Notes under the pieces: model-generated
Database searches by the model: none
What the model was told of the DNA's origin: nothing
Seen by the model: only the letters and a program-made list of their open reading frames with translations
In this document: positions 1 through 13,200 of the stretch, piece after piece
Position numbering within the stretch: the stretch's first letter is position 1
Layout: each line of letters begins with the position of its first letter
Position numbers and translations under genes: made by a program
From: Rotaria sp. Silwood1
Lineage: Eukaryota; Rotifera; Eurotatoria; Philodinida; Philodinidae
Reading direction: 5' to 3'
NCBI GenBank assembly: GCA_905250075.1
Contig: CAJNOP010000023.1
Span: forward strand, 2,058,452 to 2,122,451
Length of the DNA: 64,000 bases

Positions 1-2806
1 ACTGTCGTTCAATGAAATATAATCGTCGATTTGATGCTTGCTTTTGTAAAAGATCTATAGCTTTCTTTGTACAATATTTCCAATAATGAATCTAACAATA
101 AATAGAATCAATTCATTTCTTTTCTCTTATTGTTTATTCTATACCTTAGAACTTATCAAAGAGAGAAATTCTTAGGAAATACAATGAGTTCAAGGTATAT
201 TAAAGGATATCATGTAAAGATCATCGGATCCTGAACTAGTTTTCAGGGCTTGACTTCAAAATGTTTCTAACGACAGAAGTCTCACCTTATGGCTACTGAC
301 ATATTGCATTTTGATGATATTTTATAAATCAATGCCTTTATAGGAATAATCCAAAGGCCTAAAGTTTTCATGATGAACTATTCTGTTTAAGACCTATGTT
401 TGTGCTAAATTTCAAGTCAAAGCCTAGATCATCTCGAAATAAATTCTGTGTATTTGTCATAAGACTAATTCATATCGGACTTATCGATTACTCCTATCGA
501 TTCTTTATATAAAATTCAAAAACTAATATTCTACAATAAACTTACCGATTGTACATCTATCGGTACGGGTAATCCATCAATAATTATCGCTAAAATAAAA
601 AGTAATTAAAGATTTCTGTTATAAAATCTTTACCTGATTGTTCTTCAACATCATCACTATCAACTGTTTGATGATGTTTCTTTTTTCCTAGCGCAGCACC
701 ACGTACTCCTTGACCTAATCGTTTTGGACCTTTGATTTTCGATTCTACCACAACTTTTTTCGGTGGTGGTTCTACTGGTACAATAATCGTCTAATAAAAC
801 ATAAATATGAAATCTTTATTCTTTCTGCTTAATAATCTAATTATGCATACTTTTTGTGCAAGAGCACTAAACTTCAATAAATCATTTGTTTGTGAAATAA
901 ATGTCGCACATGGATTAACATTACAACAAATAATTGTTCGTCCACGACCAATAAAAAATGGTCGAAATATACTTGTTAATACACTATTTCGATAAGGTAA
1001 TAACATTTGCTTTCTAAAACAAATAAACAATCCATCAATTGAGGTTTTTTCCGCAATCAATGTATACAATAGTCGCAAGAAGCCTCACTATCATGAGAAT
1101 AGAACTTGATAAACCCTGAGTTTTTTTCCTAGGGCCCAACGAAGGTTTTTTTCTCATGCAAATTCACATGTATATATTGTATCATAGATAAGGTACTTCA
1201 CTTCGCTTTTATCTTGAGATGCAGGAAAGATTTTATTTTTATGCTGAGATATCCTCATCTGTAGAAAAAAAAATCTATGTTGACCTTCTAGCTTCTCTGT
1301 ATGAAGGCTGATCAAACTATAAGACTAAAGGATTAAATTTTAGACACTCTGCACCTGATAGCGAGACGTTTCTCGAGCACTGTAATTTTAAAAAATTCTT
1401 ACTTAGCTGTTTGATTTTCATTTAAAACTCGAATACAATCTTTAAATGTCATTAATGATGTATTTATATTACATGTTTCAGCTAATTGTTTTCCTGTACC
1501 AGTTGATGGTTCATTTCCAGCCAAATCACAAATATCTTATAAAGAGACAAAAAAAATATTGTTTTTTTTTTTTTTGAAAACTCATTTTTAAAACCTAAAC
1601 TTACACATATGACTCATTGTTGGTTCTTCTTCAAATTCATCAAATGTAATTAATGTAATACAAAGTACAGCATGTGAACGTGATGATGCTTCATTTAAAT
1701 CTGTTTTTGATGTTGCACGATTTGCATAACCAAATCGAATTGTATCTTCAGCTTCTTTTAAATCAAAAACTGGAATTTGTACAAGATCTTTTATGATTGT
1801 TGATTCACTATTTTGCATTAAACGTAATGGTTTACGTTTTTTCATTGCACTTGGTTTAATAAGTAAATCAAGTACATTTTCATTATATAATTCAAAAAAT
1901 GATATCCAGACAGAATAATGTTCATCTATATGTTAGAAAATAAATGAAAAACGAATACTTTTTTTTTTGTATTGTTTTTACCTTCAACTGAATGATCATC
2001 AAGAATTGATTGTTGATCTTGAACAATATTTTGTAAACGATTTCGACGCTAAATTTAAAAGAAAACTAATATTTTTAATCAACAAAAAAAAATAATAATA
2101 ATATTACACATACATAATCATCTTTATCATCTTTAAATATATATTTACGATAATTGATTTCATCTTGAATATTATTCATATTTGTTTGTACTAAGTTTTC
2201 TAAGCCATCAGGTTTATATAAAACTTTTGTATCAATATTATAACCAACATGTAAAAATATACGTTGTAAACATTGAGGAATAAGTCCAGGATCTTTTGGT
2301 GTACCAAACATCGTATGAGTTTTACCTAATAATCAAGTTATTTTAATATCATCTGTTTCTTTTCTATGATCAATCTTCTTACCGCTATTTGTAAGACCAA
2401 GTGTACATAGAAGCCAATTAGAACCAGTAAATATTTCATCTGTTGGTTGTTCAAGAATTTGTTCAAAAAGTTCTTGTTGTGTACAATTATGATCAAATAT
2501 TCTAGTGACCTATACGTATAAAAATGTTCGATATTTTTGTAAAAAAGAAAAAAAAAGAATCTTTCGAACCTCATATTCGTTATAAGATGTTTGTGCTGGT
2601 CGAATATTATTTGTTGCTGTTGGATAAAGTTTAACAGCAATACGTTTTTCATCACGAATACATAACATATTTTGACTTTCACCACGATCAAGTTCATCAC
2701 CAATAAATGGTCGAATACGTACATAAACATTTACAGGTGGTTCAACACGACGAGTATTCGTCGTTTCATTATTAGGATTTCCTATTGCTGTTGTGTCTGT
2801 CGACAT
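1..2806 (-). CDS. Kinesin-6 family motor (KIF20-like), 3' part outside window
   Basis: Microtubule motor of the kinesin-6 type, whose KIF20 members act in cytokinesis and vesicle traffic. Exons in transcript order: 2806-2570, 2509-2383, 2325-2114, 2048-1982, 1925-1605, 1535-1403, 1013-851, 790-634, 589-546, and tentatively 64-1; phases agree at every joint. Visible motor motifs are the P-loop GLTNSGKTHT (split by an intron), switch I NEASSRSH, switch II DLAGNE (usually DLAGSE) and the GRGR..NVNPC strand before the neck. A long insert between the P-loop and the SVWISFFELYNENVLDLL stretch is typical of KIF20 rather than KIF23. A basic, Pro-rich segment follows the motor. The ATG at 2806 directly follows a tctag acceptor-like sequence. 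The stalk and tail lie beyond the left edge. The family call is firm; KIF20A versus KIF20B is not resolved. Confidence 0.88.
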
Positions 2807-3116
2807 CTAGATAATGAAAGGAAAACATAAAAAACAAAGAAGTAAAAGTAAAAAATCGAAAGTTTATTGAAATGTTTAGAAGAAAGATACACTAAAAGTG
2901 AAAATGCAATAGACGCGTCCATTTTCGTCTTTTACATATCGTACTACGTATTATGATTTTCTTTATTCCTTTTCTTGATTACCGCCATTGTTTAGAGAAG
3001 GAAAGAATGAAGAGAATACGACATCTGTTTGATACATATATAACTAAACATTACTGTATTCTCTCGGCGCCTATAATTAAATTTTGTTAGTTTAAAGCTT
3101 TTTTTTTTTCATTGAA
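2807..3116. promoter_or_regulatory. Divergent intergenic region, kinesin / kelch genes
   Basis: This 310-base gap separates two divergently transcribed genes, so it probably carries both promoters. I see T-rich runs and no clear core promoter motif. A pyrimidine tract ending in tctag touches the kinesin ATG and may be a splice acceptor rather than promoter sequence. Confidence 0.35.
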
Positions 3117-5544
3117 ATGAATCTTAGATTGTTCGATTCAATATCCAATATAGTACCTTGGTGTCGAAATAATAATCTGTCAACAAAATTACCGAAAATA
3201 AATTCTAACATTCTACTAATAAGTCCTCAAAAAAAATCTATTGAACAAATAAATTGTGTACGTGAACCGATTATATCCGTACAAGAACAACGACGAACTA
3301 GAGAAAAAATTTCATCTAGTATCAAATGTAAATCAAAATATACAGTACGACCTAATACTTATTTTTAAAAAAAAAAATCTAGTTTCTAAAAATGAAATAC
3401 TTACTTAATATATAAATAGGATAAATGTTATGCAGGTAATCAATAATGTTCCTCTCTTAAACAATATTTTGATTAATAAAAATTATTGTTGTGTTTTTAA
3501 TATCAGAATATAATATAATTGGTCTTCGACAAGGATTCGGTCTATTAAAAGATATTCGACATGAAAAACTAGAATCCGGTAAACCATCACTAGTTATTCA
3601 TTCAGCAACACTTGAAAAAAATGTAACTGATACTTCAATATCTACAAATTATGCACTCAAAGAACTTGAAAATATAGAATTAAGAAAACGTTTTGCTATT
3701 GTTCATACAGAAAAATATATTTATATCGTTGGAGGTATATTAAAAAAATATATTTTCTATTGTTAAGAATCTCATTGCTCGATAGGTTATATTTACGATC
3801 ATCAAATTCCGGAAAGAAAAAAAGCTTCACAGTAAGCAGTTCTTGTAATTAATAATTCGCATAAGAGAATTTATATTTAGCGATTACAAATATGATTTAC
3901 AAACGAACAAATTAATTCCTACACAAGCATTACCGAACGGAGCAAGTCATTGAAATTATTTTCATTTTGTATATTACGATTTGATAGATTTTTCCTTTTT
4001 TTTTGTGTTAATGCATCAGGTATTCGGATAGTCATTGATTAAAAATAAAACTGTATATCTTCATTCTGGTTCTATTGGATGTACTGGTTTTTGTACTAAT
4101 AGTTTTGCAATAAAATCCCTCTTGTTTGAGGTATAAGTCTTTTCTCATCGAATGAAAATAAGAGACTAGTTGTTGTAATTGTTTATTCGAAAGTTCATAC
4201 CTTGTACGTGTCTCTATCAAGTTCAGATATTTTCTTTTCATTTTGAAATATTTGATAGATTCATAAAATGATGGATTTTCTCGATGGTAACCTTAATACG
4301 AGTGTGAGTCAAGAGAAGACAAACGGTCACATCCAAAACTTAAGAAATTTGTTAAATATGAATATATCTTGATGAAAAATTACAACAATAATAATTTCAG
4401 ATTTTCATTCGATAAATCAGAGACTTTCACTCGAAACGAGCAAGAGTTCGTTTTAAATTTTGATGTTCAAGTGAATTTATGCAAACAACAGTATTTTCTC
4501 ATCAATAGGAAAACTAGTTCATCCAATGGAAATATACAATTTGTAAAAAGTACTATTTCATCTGTAGAAATTTGATTTCAATAGTGAAGTTATGACAAAG
4601 GAAATATTTGTCTCTATATTTTAGGCAATTGGTTTTGGATTATGTATTGATGAACAATGTATTTATGCAGGTACAGATTCTATTTAAATATTCAATAGAA
4701 TATTTTTGAATATTTTTCAGTTGGTGGAAATGATCTTGATAATAGACCATTAAGTGATTGTTATTGTTTAAAAATAAAAAATTCTAATGAAACATGGATA
4801 AAATTACCTAGTCTTCCAGTAAAAATTCAATAAAAAAAATATAAAATAATCATATAATATTATATTATATAGGCGCCTACAACTGGGCCAGGTGTTGGTG
4901 CACACAATGGTGTATTACATTGCATTGGAGGTAATTAATATATTTCCTTTTTCATAATATAAAAAAAATTTCTCTTCTTAGGATATGATGTTCTTGGTAA
5001 TCGATCAATTATTCATGGTGAACATCTTATACTTCATTATCCACAAGATAAACAATGGCAATATGCACCTGAATTAAATATTGTTCGTGTTCGACCATTA
5101 GTATTTGTTGATCCAAATGATACAATTCATGGACATAATGTTTATGTTGCTGGTGGTTTTAATATTAATCCACATACTCATAAACCATATATTGTAGCTG
5201 ATCTACAATTATTTAATCAAATAACACAATCTTGGCAGCAATTAACAACTATTCCAAATTTAGAATCATCACACGAATTATCATTTGATGATGATAAATT
5301 ATATGTTAATGAAATAATTGAATTACCTGATCAAATGCCAATAATAAATAATTTATGTAGTTTTGATCTTCGAAAACTTAGTTGGATGAATACAACAAAT
5401 GATATTGATGATAATAGAAAAATTAATGCACAAAATTCTATGAAAAAAACTTCATCAACGTCACCATTTTTTCTTTCACCAGATAAAAATAAAAACAAAG
5501 AAATTAAAACTAAACAAAATGAGAAGGTTATAAATCTCATCTAG
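3117..5544 (+). CDS. Kelch-repeat beta-propeller protein
   Basis: Predicted 433-residue protein from eight exons: 3117-3318, 3507-3734, 3786-3831, 3881-3941, 4625-4670, 4721-4818, 4873-4930, 4982-5544. The sum is divisible by three. Kelch blades are visible as YIYIVGGYIYDH, CIYAGVGGNDLDNRPLSDCY with a following TWIKLPSLP, GVLHCIGGYDVLGN, and NVYVAGGF with a later SWQQLTTIP; these are the usual double-Gly plus spaced Tyr/Trp signatures. No BTB or BACK domain precedes them, so this is not a standard Cul3 adaptor. The N-terminal 65 residues are basic and unrecognised, and the C-terminus is low-complexity and Lys-rich. Intron 4 (3942-4624) seems to use a GC donor (gcaagt), which gives phase 0 and a sensible protein join. 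The first donor (3319) is the least certain. The role is unknown beyond a likely protein-binding propeller. Confidence 0.8.
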
Positions 5545-7597
5545 ATATATGATTTATTATGACATATTAATTTATATTCTACATAGATCAACAGATCAGA
5601 TTCACTTCCAAAAACAACAATATCAACATTAAAGTTTGTTATATCATTTTAATTTAGTTATCAATTAAATCTTTTGATTTATTTTTATAGATTACCAAAC
5701 TCAAAAAATACAACAAACTAATATCAAGTCAGGTAGATAATAGATAATCTGAAAGTTTTTAAACAAGATAATTGTTCACTTTTGATCTATTGGAAAGTAT
5801 CAGAAGCTATGAGTTAAAAACGGAAAAGAGTATAACATAAGTTTTGACCCTACTAGATCTACTCTATGTTAGAATTTCAACTTTTGGCTTATTGTTATTA
5901 TACAAATACATGTGATGTTTAAATTATAAAATTTTTTTAAATATTTTTTGACGCTTTATTAATAATACCGCACGAAAATAGATTAACAAATCGAATTTCT
6001 TTTAAATAGATAATAGAAAAAGAAATCATTCATTAATACTTATATATTTACTCTACATCTTGGTCTATCACTTGTTTCAGTCAGCTCAGTATTTTGTCCC
6101 TCATGTACTCACAATTTACTGCTATAAACAATTTTCATTGGTGTACTACTTCATTTTTTCAACTCTAATTCGTCGTCGAATTTCTCATCTCTAAGTCTGT
6201 TCTTAATTGCATCTCATACATTCTCAATTGGTCAAATATCAGAAAATTCCACATTATCTATATTGAGATCAATACATTTCAGATCATATAATTGTTTTTC
6301 TATTGATAATGGTGTGAACAAATTACAAAACAGAAAAATTATATCTAGAAAAGTAAACGTATATTCCTCGTGAATGCCTACATTTTTTTTCATGTATGAT
6401 AATTTCAAAAATTTTTTATAACTTTAACATCACTTGTATCTCTGTTATAATAATAAGCAAAAACCTAAAATTCGACCATAGATTAGATCTAGACATTTAG
6501 TGTGTATACTGTGTATATAAGCTTTGACCAATACAGAAATATGTGAGAAAACAATACTGCATGAGAGACCATTCTGGATTCGGTTTTGAACTTTCTTATT
6601 CAATTACAAGAGAATTTTTCATTTCTATATTAGTCTTCACTCACATTACTAACAGTGAATGAACTTTATTTTGTAAAAAAGCTATGCATGTTCAGAATAA
6701 ACTTTTCTTAGAGATTGTCTCTGAAAAACGCACTAATGATTTTTGAAAAATACTCTTTGAAATTGAAATACATGTACAGTGTAAAAATCTCGAGCCTTTT
6801 TCTGTATCATGTCGCGAACGAATCAAATTGTTCATATATACATTATGCTATTCCAGGTATTCCGCATGAAATGAATTAAAATTCGATCGCTCAAAATAAG
6901 GTAAAAGAATTGTTTAAAAATTATCACAGCTTTGATTTTTTTAATCAATATTAGATGCCAATGAATATCAATGTCTCATTCATCTAATCCATTATTATTA
7001 TGGTTACATTTTCGATTTTAAATATCTTCTTGTTTTTTCTAACATTATCTTATAGAGTTATTTTTAATTAAATTATGCCGATGTAAAATTGTACTATATC
7101 ATGAAAAGATAATAACTCTTACAGCATCCATTAGTTAAAATATTCTTAATTCATAAACACCTTCAAAAAAAAAAGAAGAGAAAGCATTTCGTATTCAAAA
7201 TGAAAAAGAATTTTTTTTATAAATTATTCAGTACTATTGAATACTAAGATATACATATATGCTTAAGTGGTCTATTGCATGTTTAATTAAATAGAATATA
7301 GAAAAGCTCTATTTCAGGACTCATACAAGAATAAATTTCAAATTTATAGTAATCCTTTATTTCTGTCAACACTATTTCACTGTCGCACTAATTGTCAGAT
7401 AAATATTCAATATTTCATTTCTTTGACATATTCATAGAGATTTATGTAGGTGAAAATTGGCATGTCTGCATATGATTTAGAAACTACGTGTATCAGAAAA
7501 AAAGAACAAAAGAAGAAATATAAAGAAAACGATATTGTCAATTATTTCCCTTTAACGTCACCATTTGTGTACGAAGATTATTATTTTGATTAACACC
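5545..7597. other. Intergenic, 2.0 kb, with one transposase fossil
   Basis: No gene is supported here. It is AT-rich with scattered stops in all frames. The only structure recognised is the decayed Tc1-like fragment at about 6090-6330. The last few hundred bases presumably include the promoter of the neuropeptide gene. Confidence 0.5.
6090..6330 (-). mobile_element. Decayed Tc1-like transposase C-terminal fragment
   Basis: Read on the minus strand, one frame carries the Tc1-family signature PIENV followed by DAIKNRLRDE, the conserved block just after the last catalytic region. Both Trp positions of the family consensus (before PIENV and after it) are now TGA codons, and further stops follow. 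No intact transposase, catalytic triad or clear terminal repeats can be seen, so this is a dead relic. The family call rests on this one block. Confidence 0.55.
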
Positions 7598-8140
7598 ATG
7601 CAAAACTTATGGGGTAAACGAAAATCAATTGAAATTAAAGCAGTTTGCTGTTTTTTTTATTCTTCTTTAGTTTTCATTTATCTTCTTACTTTAACATCGA
7701 TTCAAATAATATCATCATTTTCAATAATTAAAAATGGTCAAAATGAAAATAAATTAGATGATATACAACGAAGTGCGTCTTTATTATCATCAGATTTATC
7801 ATCTATTGAAAAACAAGAAAGTGATCCTGAATGTTTGCCGAAAAATCTTTTTTCAAATATGTTTGATCGTTATCGACGAGCATCAATATCTCGTCCTTAT
7901 TTTCATCATTGGCGAAGAGCTCGTGATAATAATCGTTATCCATCAAAAAGTTTATTAGCATTTTCACCTCGTTTAGGTAAACGAGCATATGAAAATGATC
8001 AACAATTAGAAAAAGAAAATGATTTCAATGATATTGACGCATTTCTTATTGGGTATTTATTAGGAAAAAACATTGATATTATTTATGAAGACCCAACAAA
8101 AATTTGTCTGTCAAAATCTGTTAGTAATGGTCCTATTTAA
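7598..8140 (+). CDS. Neuropeptide precursor, FSPRL-amide (pyrokinin/PRXamide-like)
   Basis: Single-exon, 180-residue secreted precursor. The ATG at 7598 is chosen because it leads into a hydrophobic signal-type segment (about residues 14-42) and no ATG lies upstream in frame. Residues 119-129 read LLAFSPRLGKR: a Gly amide donor followed by a Lys-Arg convertase site, predicting a C-terminal FSPRL-amide. An Arg-Arg at 106-107 would release a 19-residue peptide, and a Lys at 117 could yield a shorter one. FxPRL-amide is the hallmark of arthropod pyrokinins and neuromedin-U relatives; the preceding LLAF also resembles lophotrochozoan small cardioactive peptides (LAFPRM-amide). Another segment, residues 95-105 between two Arg-Arg sites, lacks an amidation Gly. 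An AATAAA-like signal lies about 150 bp downstream. Secretion and processing are inferred from motifs; the exact family is open. Confidence 0.8.
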   Translation: MQNLWGKRKSIEIKAVCCFFYSSLVFIYLLTLTSIQIISSFSIIKNGQNENKLDDIQRSASLLSSDLSSIEKQESDPECLPKNLFSNMFDRYRRASISRPYFHHWRRARDNNRYPSKSLLAFSPRLGKRAYENDQQLEKENDFNDIDAFLIGYLLGKNIDIIYEDPTKICLSKSVSNGPI

Positions 8141-10202
8141 GAAATTCTTGAAAAATATCAAACAATCGACCTAAACAAAATAAAAGTGCTTCATGAGAAC
8201 AACATTTAAGCAATAAAAACTCATTTTGATGTCACTATTGTCTTGATCAATAAAGTCGAAAAAGGAATATTCTATCTTGTATTTAAAATGAAAAGAATAA
8301 AATTGAACATCAATACATGCCCACAGGATTCTCTATTTTATTTTTCACTGGACTTTATAATGAAAGGATAAATGGTAGAGAGAAAAACGAATTCTAGCTT
8401 TTTATGATCAGTACCTAATCTAAATTATGGATTCTCTTGAGGTACATAAACTTATTGCCGAATTCTTTTAATATTCTGCTTCTTTTTATTTAATATGATA
8501 AGAGTAAAAATGCTGTAATTTTATATGTTTGATGAAGATAAATTACTTTAGAGACATAAAGTTTTATGACAGGAAAGTTATATTTTAAATTCTACAACTG
8601 TGTATAAACAACCAATTAAGATAGAATTATAACTCCAGGAGACAAAATATTTTCTCGATGATTATGTGCTAATTGGAATTCTAACAATGCAAGTTTCATT
8701 AATGATAGTTTTACATAGTCTCTATGTTGACATAAATTTTGGAAAGTTAATTTCTGCTCTTACGATTAACCAATATGTAGATGATGCCAAGCGATGTGCC
8801 ATGACGATCAGACATATCATGAGATATTTTTAGCTACGCACTTGAATATAGTGTACCATATTGATTAAAAAATATAAGACCAATCTATTTTTTATTTTTT
8901 TTTCTTCTACAATACTTTATACATGAAGTATGAGAAGAAGATCTCTAAGACATGAAATACGATAGTTTTCAGGTTCTAGAAGACTGAGATAAAATCAGTT
9001 TTTAAGTAAACATCGTACAAAACAACAAAATACGTTTTTTAGTAAAACTAAACTAAATTTCGCTTTGCGATGTTTATAACGTTTTAAGGAAAGGTTGTAG
9101 ATAATATGATGATTCCTCATTCTATTCAGAATTTTATGTTTTTAAGATGTTACTCTTAAAAACTAAGTTCTACATAGTTTTTTGGAACTTGATAGAGAAC
9201 TTTATTGACTATTGAAACAATAATATGGATTCGAATTAAATGTGCCTACAAGAAATGGTATAAAATAAAGAGATACCAAATAATTTCATCACACGCTATC
9301 ATTTGCCCGCATTCCGATCAAAACATAAAAAAACTAATATCTCAAGAATAGAATGATACCGATCTCACAAAAATCAATTGAAAATAATATTTATATTTTC
9401 GTACATCACTCCGAAATAGTTATTGTTCATCAACTTTGCTTGATCTAAACCTTTACAATTATAGAACGATCATATTGAAGTTACGTGTCTAAGTTCTATC
9501 TATTACAACATTATCAACGAATTCAAACTTATTAATGAAAAGATTGCAAAAGAAAAAACTTTTTAGATTTTATACTTGATTTCACTATACAATCATCTCT
9601 TATCTGTAAAAACATCATTCTATTAGTTATTTACTAGTGCTTAGTGCTATCATCAATCGATCAAATAGTTGCTATACATATCATTGATGTAGCATTTTTT
9701 TGAAGGTCAAAGATCTATTTTAAGTACAACGAATACATTCAATTAAACATATAAGTGTACTAAAGTTAATTACTGTCGATAATTTTAATAATTTGATTCT
9801 TCTTTCTTTTAGTTAATGAAAGACAATGTTATAATCAAATGAATAAAATAACTTTTACTATGATATGAATTAGTCGATTATAAACTACTACATATATCAT
9901 AGTAAAACAAATATACATATCAAAGCGCCATTGATGATGTCGTTGCCAACAGAATAAAAAAACAGAGGCTGCTGCTTAGTAAACATCACATCCAATGACT
10001 GATCATCTCTGACTTTTCGATGTACTTGATTTTATTCATCATGCATTTATTACAAGAAAAAATAAATATCTATTTCACTTCTATGGCATCTATTTAATAA
10101 AATGAACATTAAGCATTTTTTCCTGTCATTAGAATAAGATCTGTTTTTCTAGATAACACGCAACATTGCGTGACATTGTGAAAAAATTTATTCATTATTA
10201 AA
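8141..10202. other. Intergenic, 2.1 kb
   Basis: No coding region, RNA gene or repeat could be supported. The stretch is uniformly AT-rich with frequent stops on both strands. It holds the 3' end of the neuropeptide transcript and the promoter of the NSUN7-like gene. Confidence 0.45.
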
Positions 10203-13200
10203 ATGTTGAATCGTCAAATACCACCAAGTACAACATCAACACCATTAATTACTTCTAATGATCATAATACAAATCGTGAAACACCAAAAGCAACATCAGA
10301 AAAACAATTAAATGAACATGATCGTATGCGTTTGAAAGAATTCGGTCAAATATTTAATCGACATAGTTCTATAAATCGAGCTTTACTTGAAGAACTTTTT
10401 CGTAAAGAACCATCAGAATATACTCAAACAGTTTATCGTTATGCAAGTCGAATATATCATTGTTTAAAAGAAGAACAAATTAATCCTATATTAAAAGCAT
10501 TAGCAAGTACAAAAGATGAACAAGTAATAATTAAAAAATCAACACTTGATGTACCAAAAATTGATTATGCAAGTGATAAACAAAAACGACGTACACTTAA
10601 ATTAGCTTTTTCTGTTTTACGATGTAAGTGATTTTAAATTATGATTATAATTGAAAAAAAAAATGCTAAAGAAAAAAAAAATATTTAATTAGTTCCGCAT
10701 CATTAGTAAAAGATAATTTTCTCTATAACTCTTAATGTTAAATTTTAGCAGGAATATTTCGTTGTATAATCGGTATTGATTTTTATTACAATGATGATTA
10801 AACAAGATTTTACTCATTCATGATTGTTAAAATAGTTGATTTAAAACAGCTTATGTGATTATACTCTCTATATTGATATTTGTCTTCATTCATAATTTGA
10901 AATGAAGAATTTATTTTTATAAATACTCTTGAATCAAAATCTTCTTATCAAATAGCAGATTGGTTTCTTTGTTTTGTTTTTGTTTGCCGTAATAACATTT
11001 ACTTTTGATTTAGATCAAAAAATTGTTGAAGAACTTCTGGATGAAACTCAATTCTTTTCAAATTATCCTGATGTAAAAAAAATTTCCTTTTTTTTGAATT
11101 CTTATTTTTTCAATAAAATATTTCTATAATATTTAGTTAAAAGATGAATTAAGTCTTGTTTCAACAGTTCTATATGATTATTTAAGTCGTAAGTTTCAAC
11201 CGCGTGATGAACCTGTTGACATCGATGATAAAGAAGATTTATCAAATAATGATCAACTCGTATCAACAATTGAAAATGCTATTTTACAAGAACGAACACG
11301 ACTTGCTGCAGCATTAGCCCGTAATAGGTAAAGATACACAAAAACAAACCAGACGAGAAGCAGTTCGAGATATATATTCAATATAATTTCTTGTTTAGAA
11401 TAAAATCACAAGCATTATCACTTGAAGATTTATTACCAGAAAATTTACGTGAAGTTCAACAACATTCAGCTGAATTACCAGTTTACGCTTGGGTTAATCT
11501 AATTAAAACTGAGTATGTCATGAGAAAAAAATTGCATTCAAATTTTTTATTTTTATAGTAATATGAATTGCAAAAGAAATGGAAAAGTGTCAAACTCTGT
11601 TAAATCATATTAACAACTTGTAAAGCAATGAGGATTTTTTTTTTGTTAGAAACTACCATATTCTCTAGAAAAAAATCTCTTAGAATTTGAAAAGTTGGTA
11701 TTTATCAATTATTTTCGACTAAAAAATTCACAAAAATATATTTCATAAAAAACTCTATCATCACAGATTTGTTAAAATGTTTTAGACTTATTTCGGATTC
11801 TTTCATCAAAAAAGATTGAAAAATGAAATTTTTTTAACTAAAATATTTGACTGAAACTAATAAATTTCAAAGAACATCAACTACCATTTTCACAAGCTAT
11901 GCATGAACTCAAATTGTTTTTGGCGTTATTTGTTTAAAATATATAAGATCATAGTAATTCAGCCAAAAACAAGAATAATTCAAAAAGTATTTTTTTTTTA
12001 CTGTTGTAAAACGGTCAGGTACGGTGAACGATAAAGTTCTTCCGTTTCTTTCACAAAAAGCAAATTAAGAGCAAATTTATTTCACTCTCGGTACGTTACT
12101 CGAGAGACCACTCTTTATGCTACAATAATCATCATTAAACGTGTTGTTCCCATAACTCTTCTGGTATTTAAAAAAGCAATAATAAAAATCGAAGTAATGC
12201 ACTCGGTAATGAAGTTGCAAAAGCTTTTAACTATTTCGACTTTTCCTCTTTTCCAAACTCCTTTCGCAAAAACCTATGTCTAGTACAAAATTTGTAGTAA
12301 ACGTATTTGTTTACTTTTGGAACTTTGCAATATGATCTAATATAGTCTGACATATTTTTCATTTCTGTTGGAAACTAAATCATTTATATTTTGTTCTATT
12401 TCTTTAAAGTATGGAAACTGTAATAAAAGTCTTTGAAAATAATGAACAAATGAAACGAGTTAAAACAATAACAGAAATGGATAAACGAACATTCTATGTT
12501 GATTATCATTGTTCAAATTTACTTGTATTTCATTATACACAAAAACAACGTATTGCTAATCATTATCTTGTTCGTGATAATCATTTATATTTACAAGATA
12601 AATCAAGTTGTGTTGCTGCACATACAGTTAGAAAATTATTAACAAAAAAAGATAATATTTGTTTAGCTTATGTTAGTGGAGGTATGTTTTTATATATATG
12701 ATAAAAGAAAATACTGAAAAACAAAACAAACAATGATTTTATTTTATTTTATTTTTCAAGGTCTACTTCTTCAACTTTTAATTGTACTTACAGATGAACT
12801 TGAATCTAAAATTTATGCATTTGGTGGTCGTACAGATGAAAATATTCGAGATATTCAAGCTAAAATTAAAACTTTAGGAACATCAGATAAACGTAAATTA
12901 TTTGAAGTGATCGGTTTTTCATAATAATTAAGTTAATATTATCTAATAGGTATAAAAATTTTTAAAGAAAATTTTACTGATATTAATTTTGATGAACTTA
13001 ATATGGAAAATTGTAAAGTTATTTTATGTAATCCACCTGATTCTCGTTCTGCTCTTATACAACCACTTGATTTTCTTTATAATGAAGGCGAAGGTTTGAT
13101 AAATAATGAAAAAATTTATTTCGACAATTAGTTTTTTTTTTGTGTTCATAGATGTATCACTACTTAAACAATTTTCACAACCAACAGAAAATAAAGCTTA

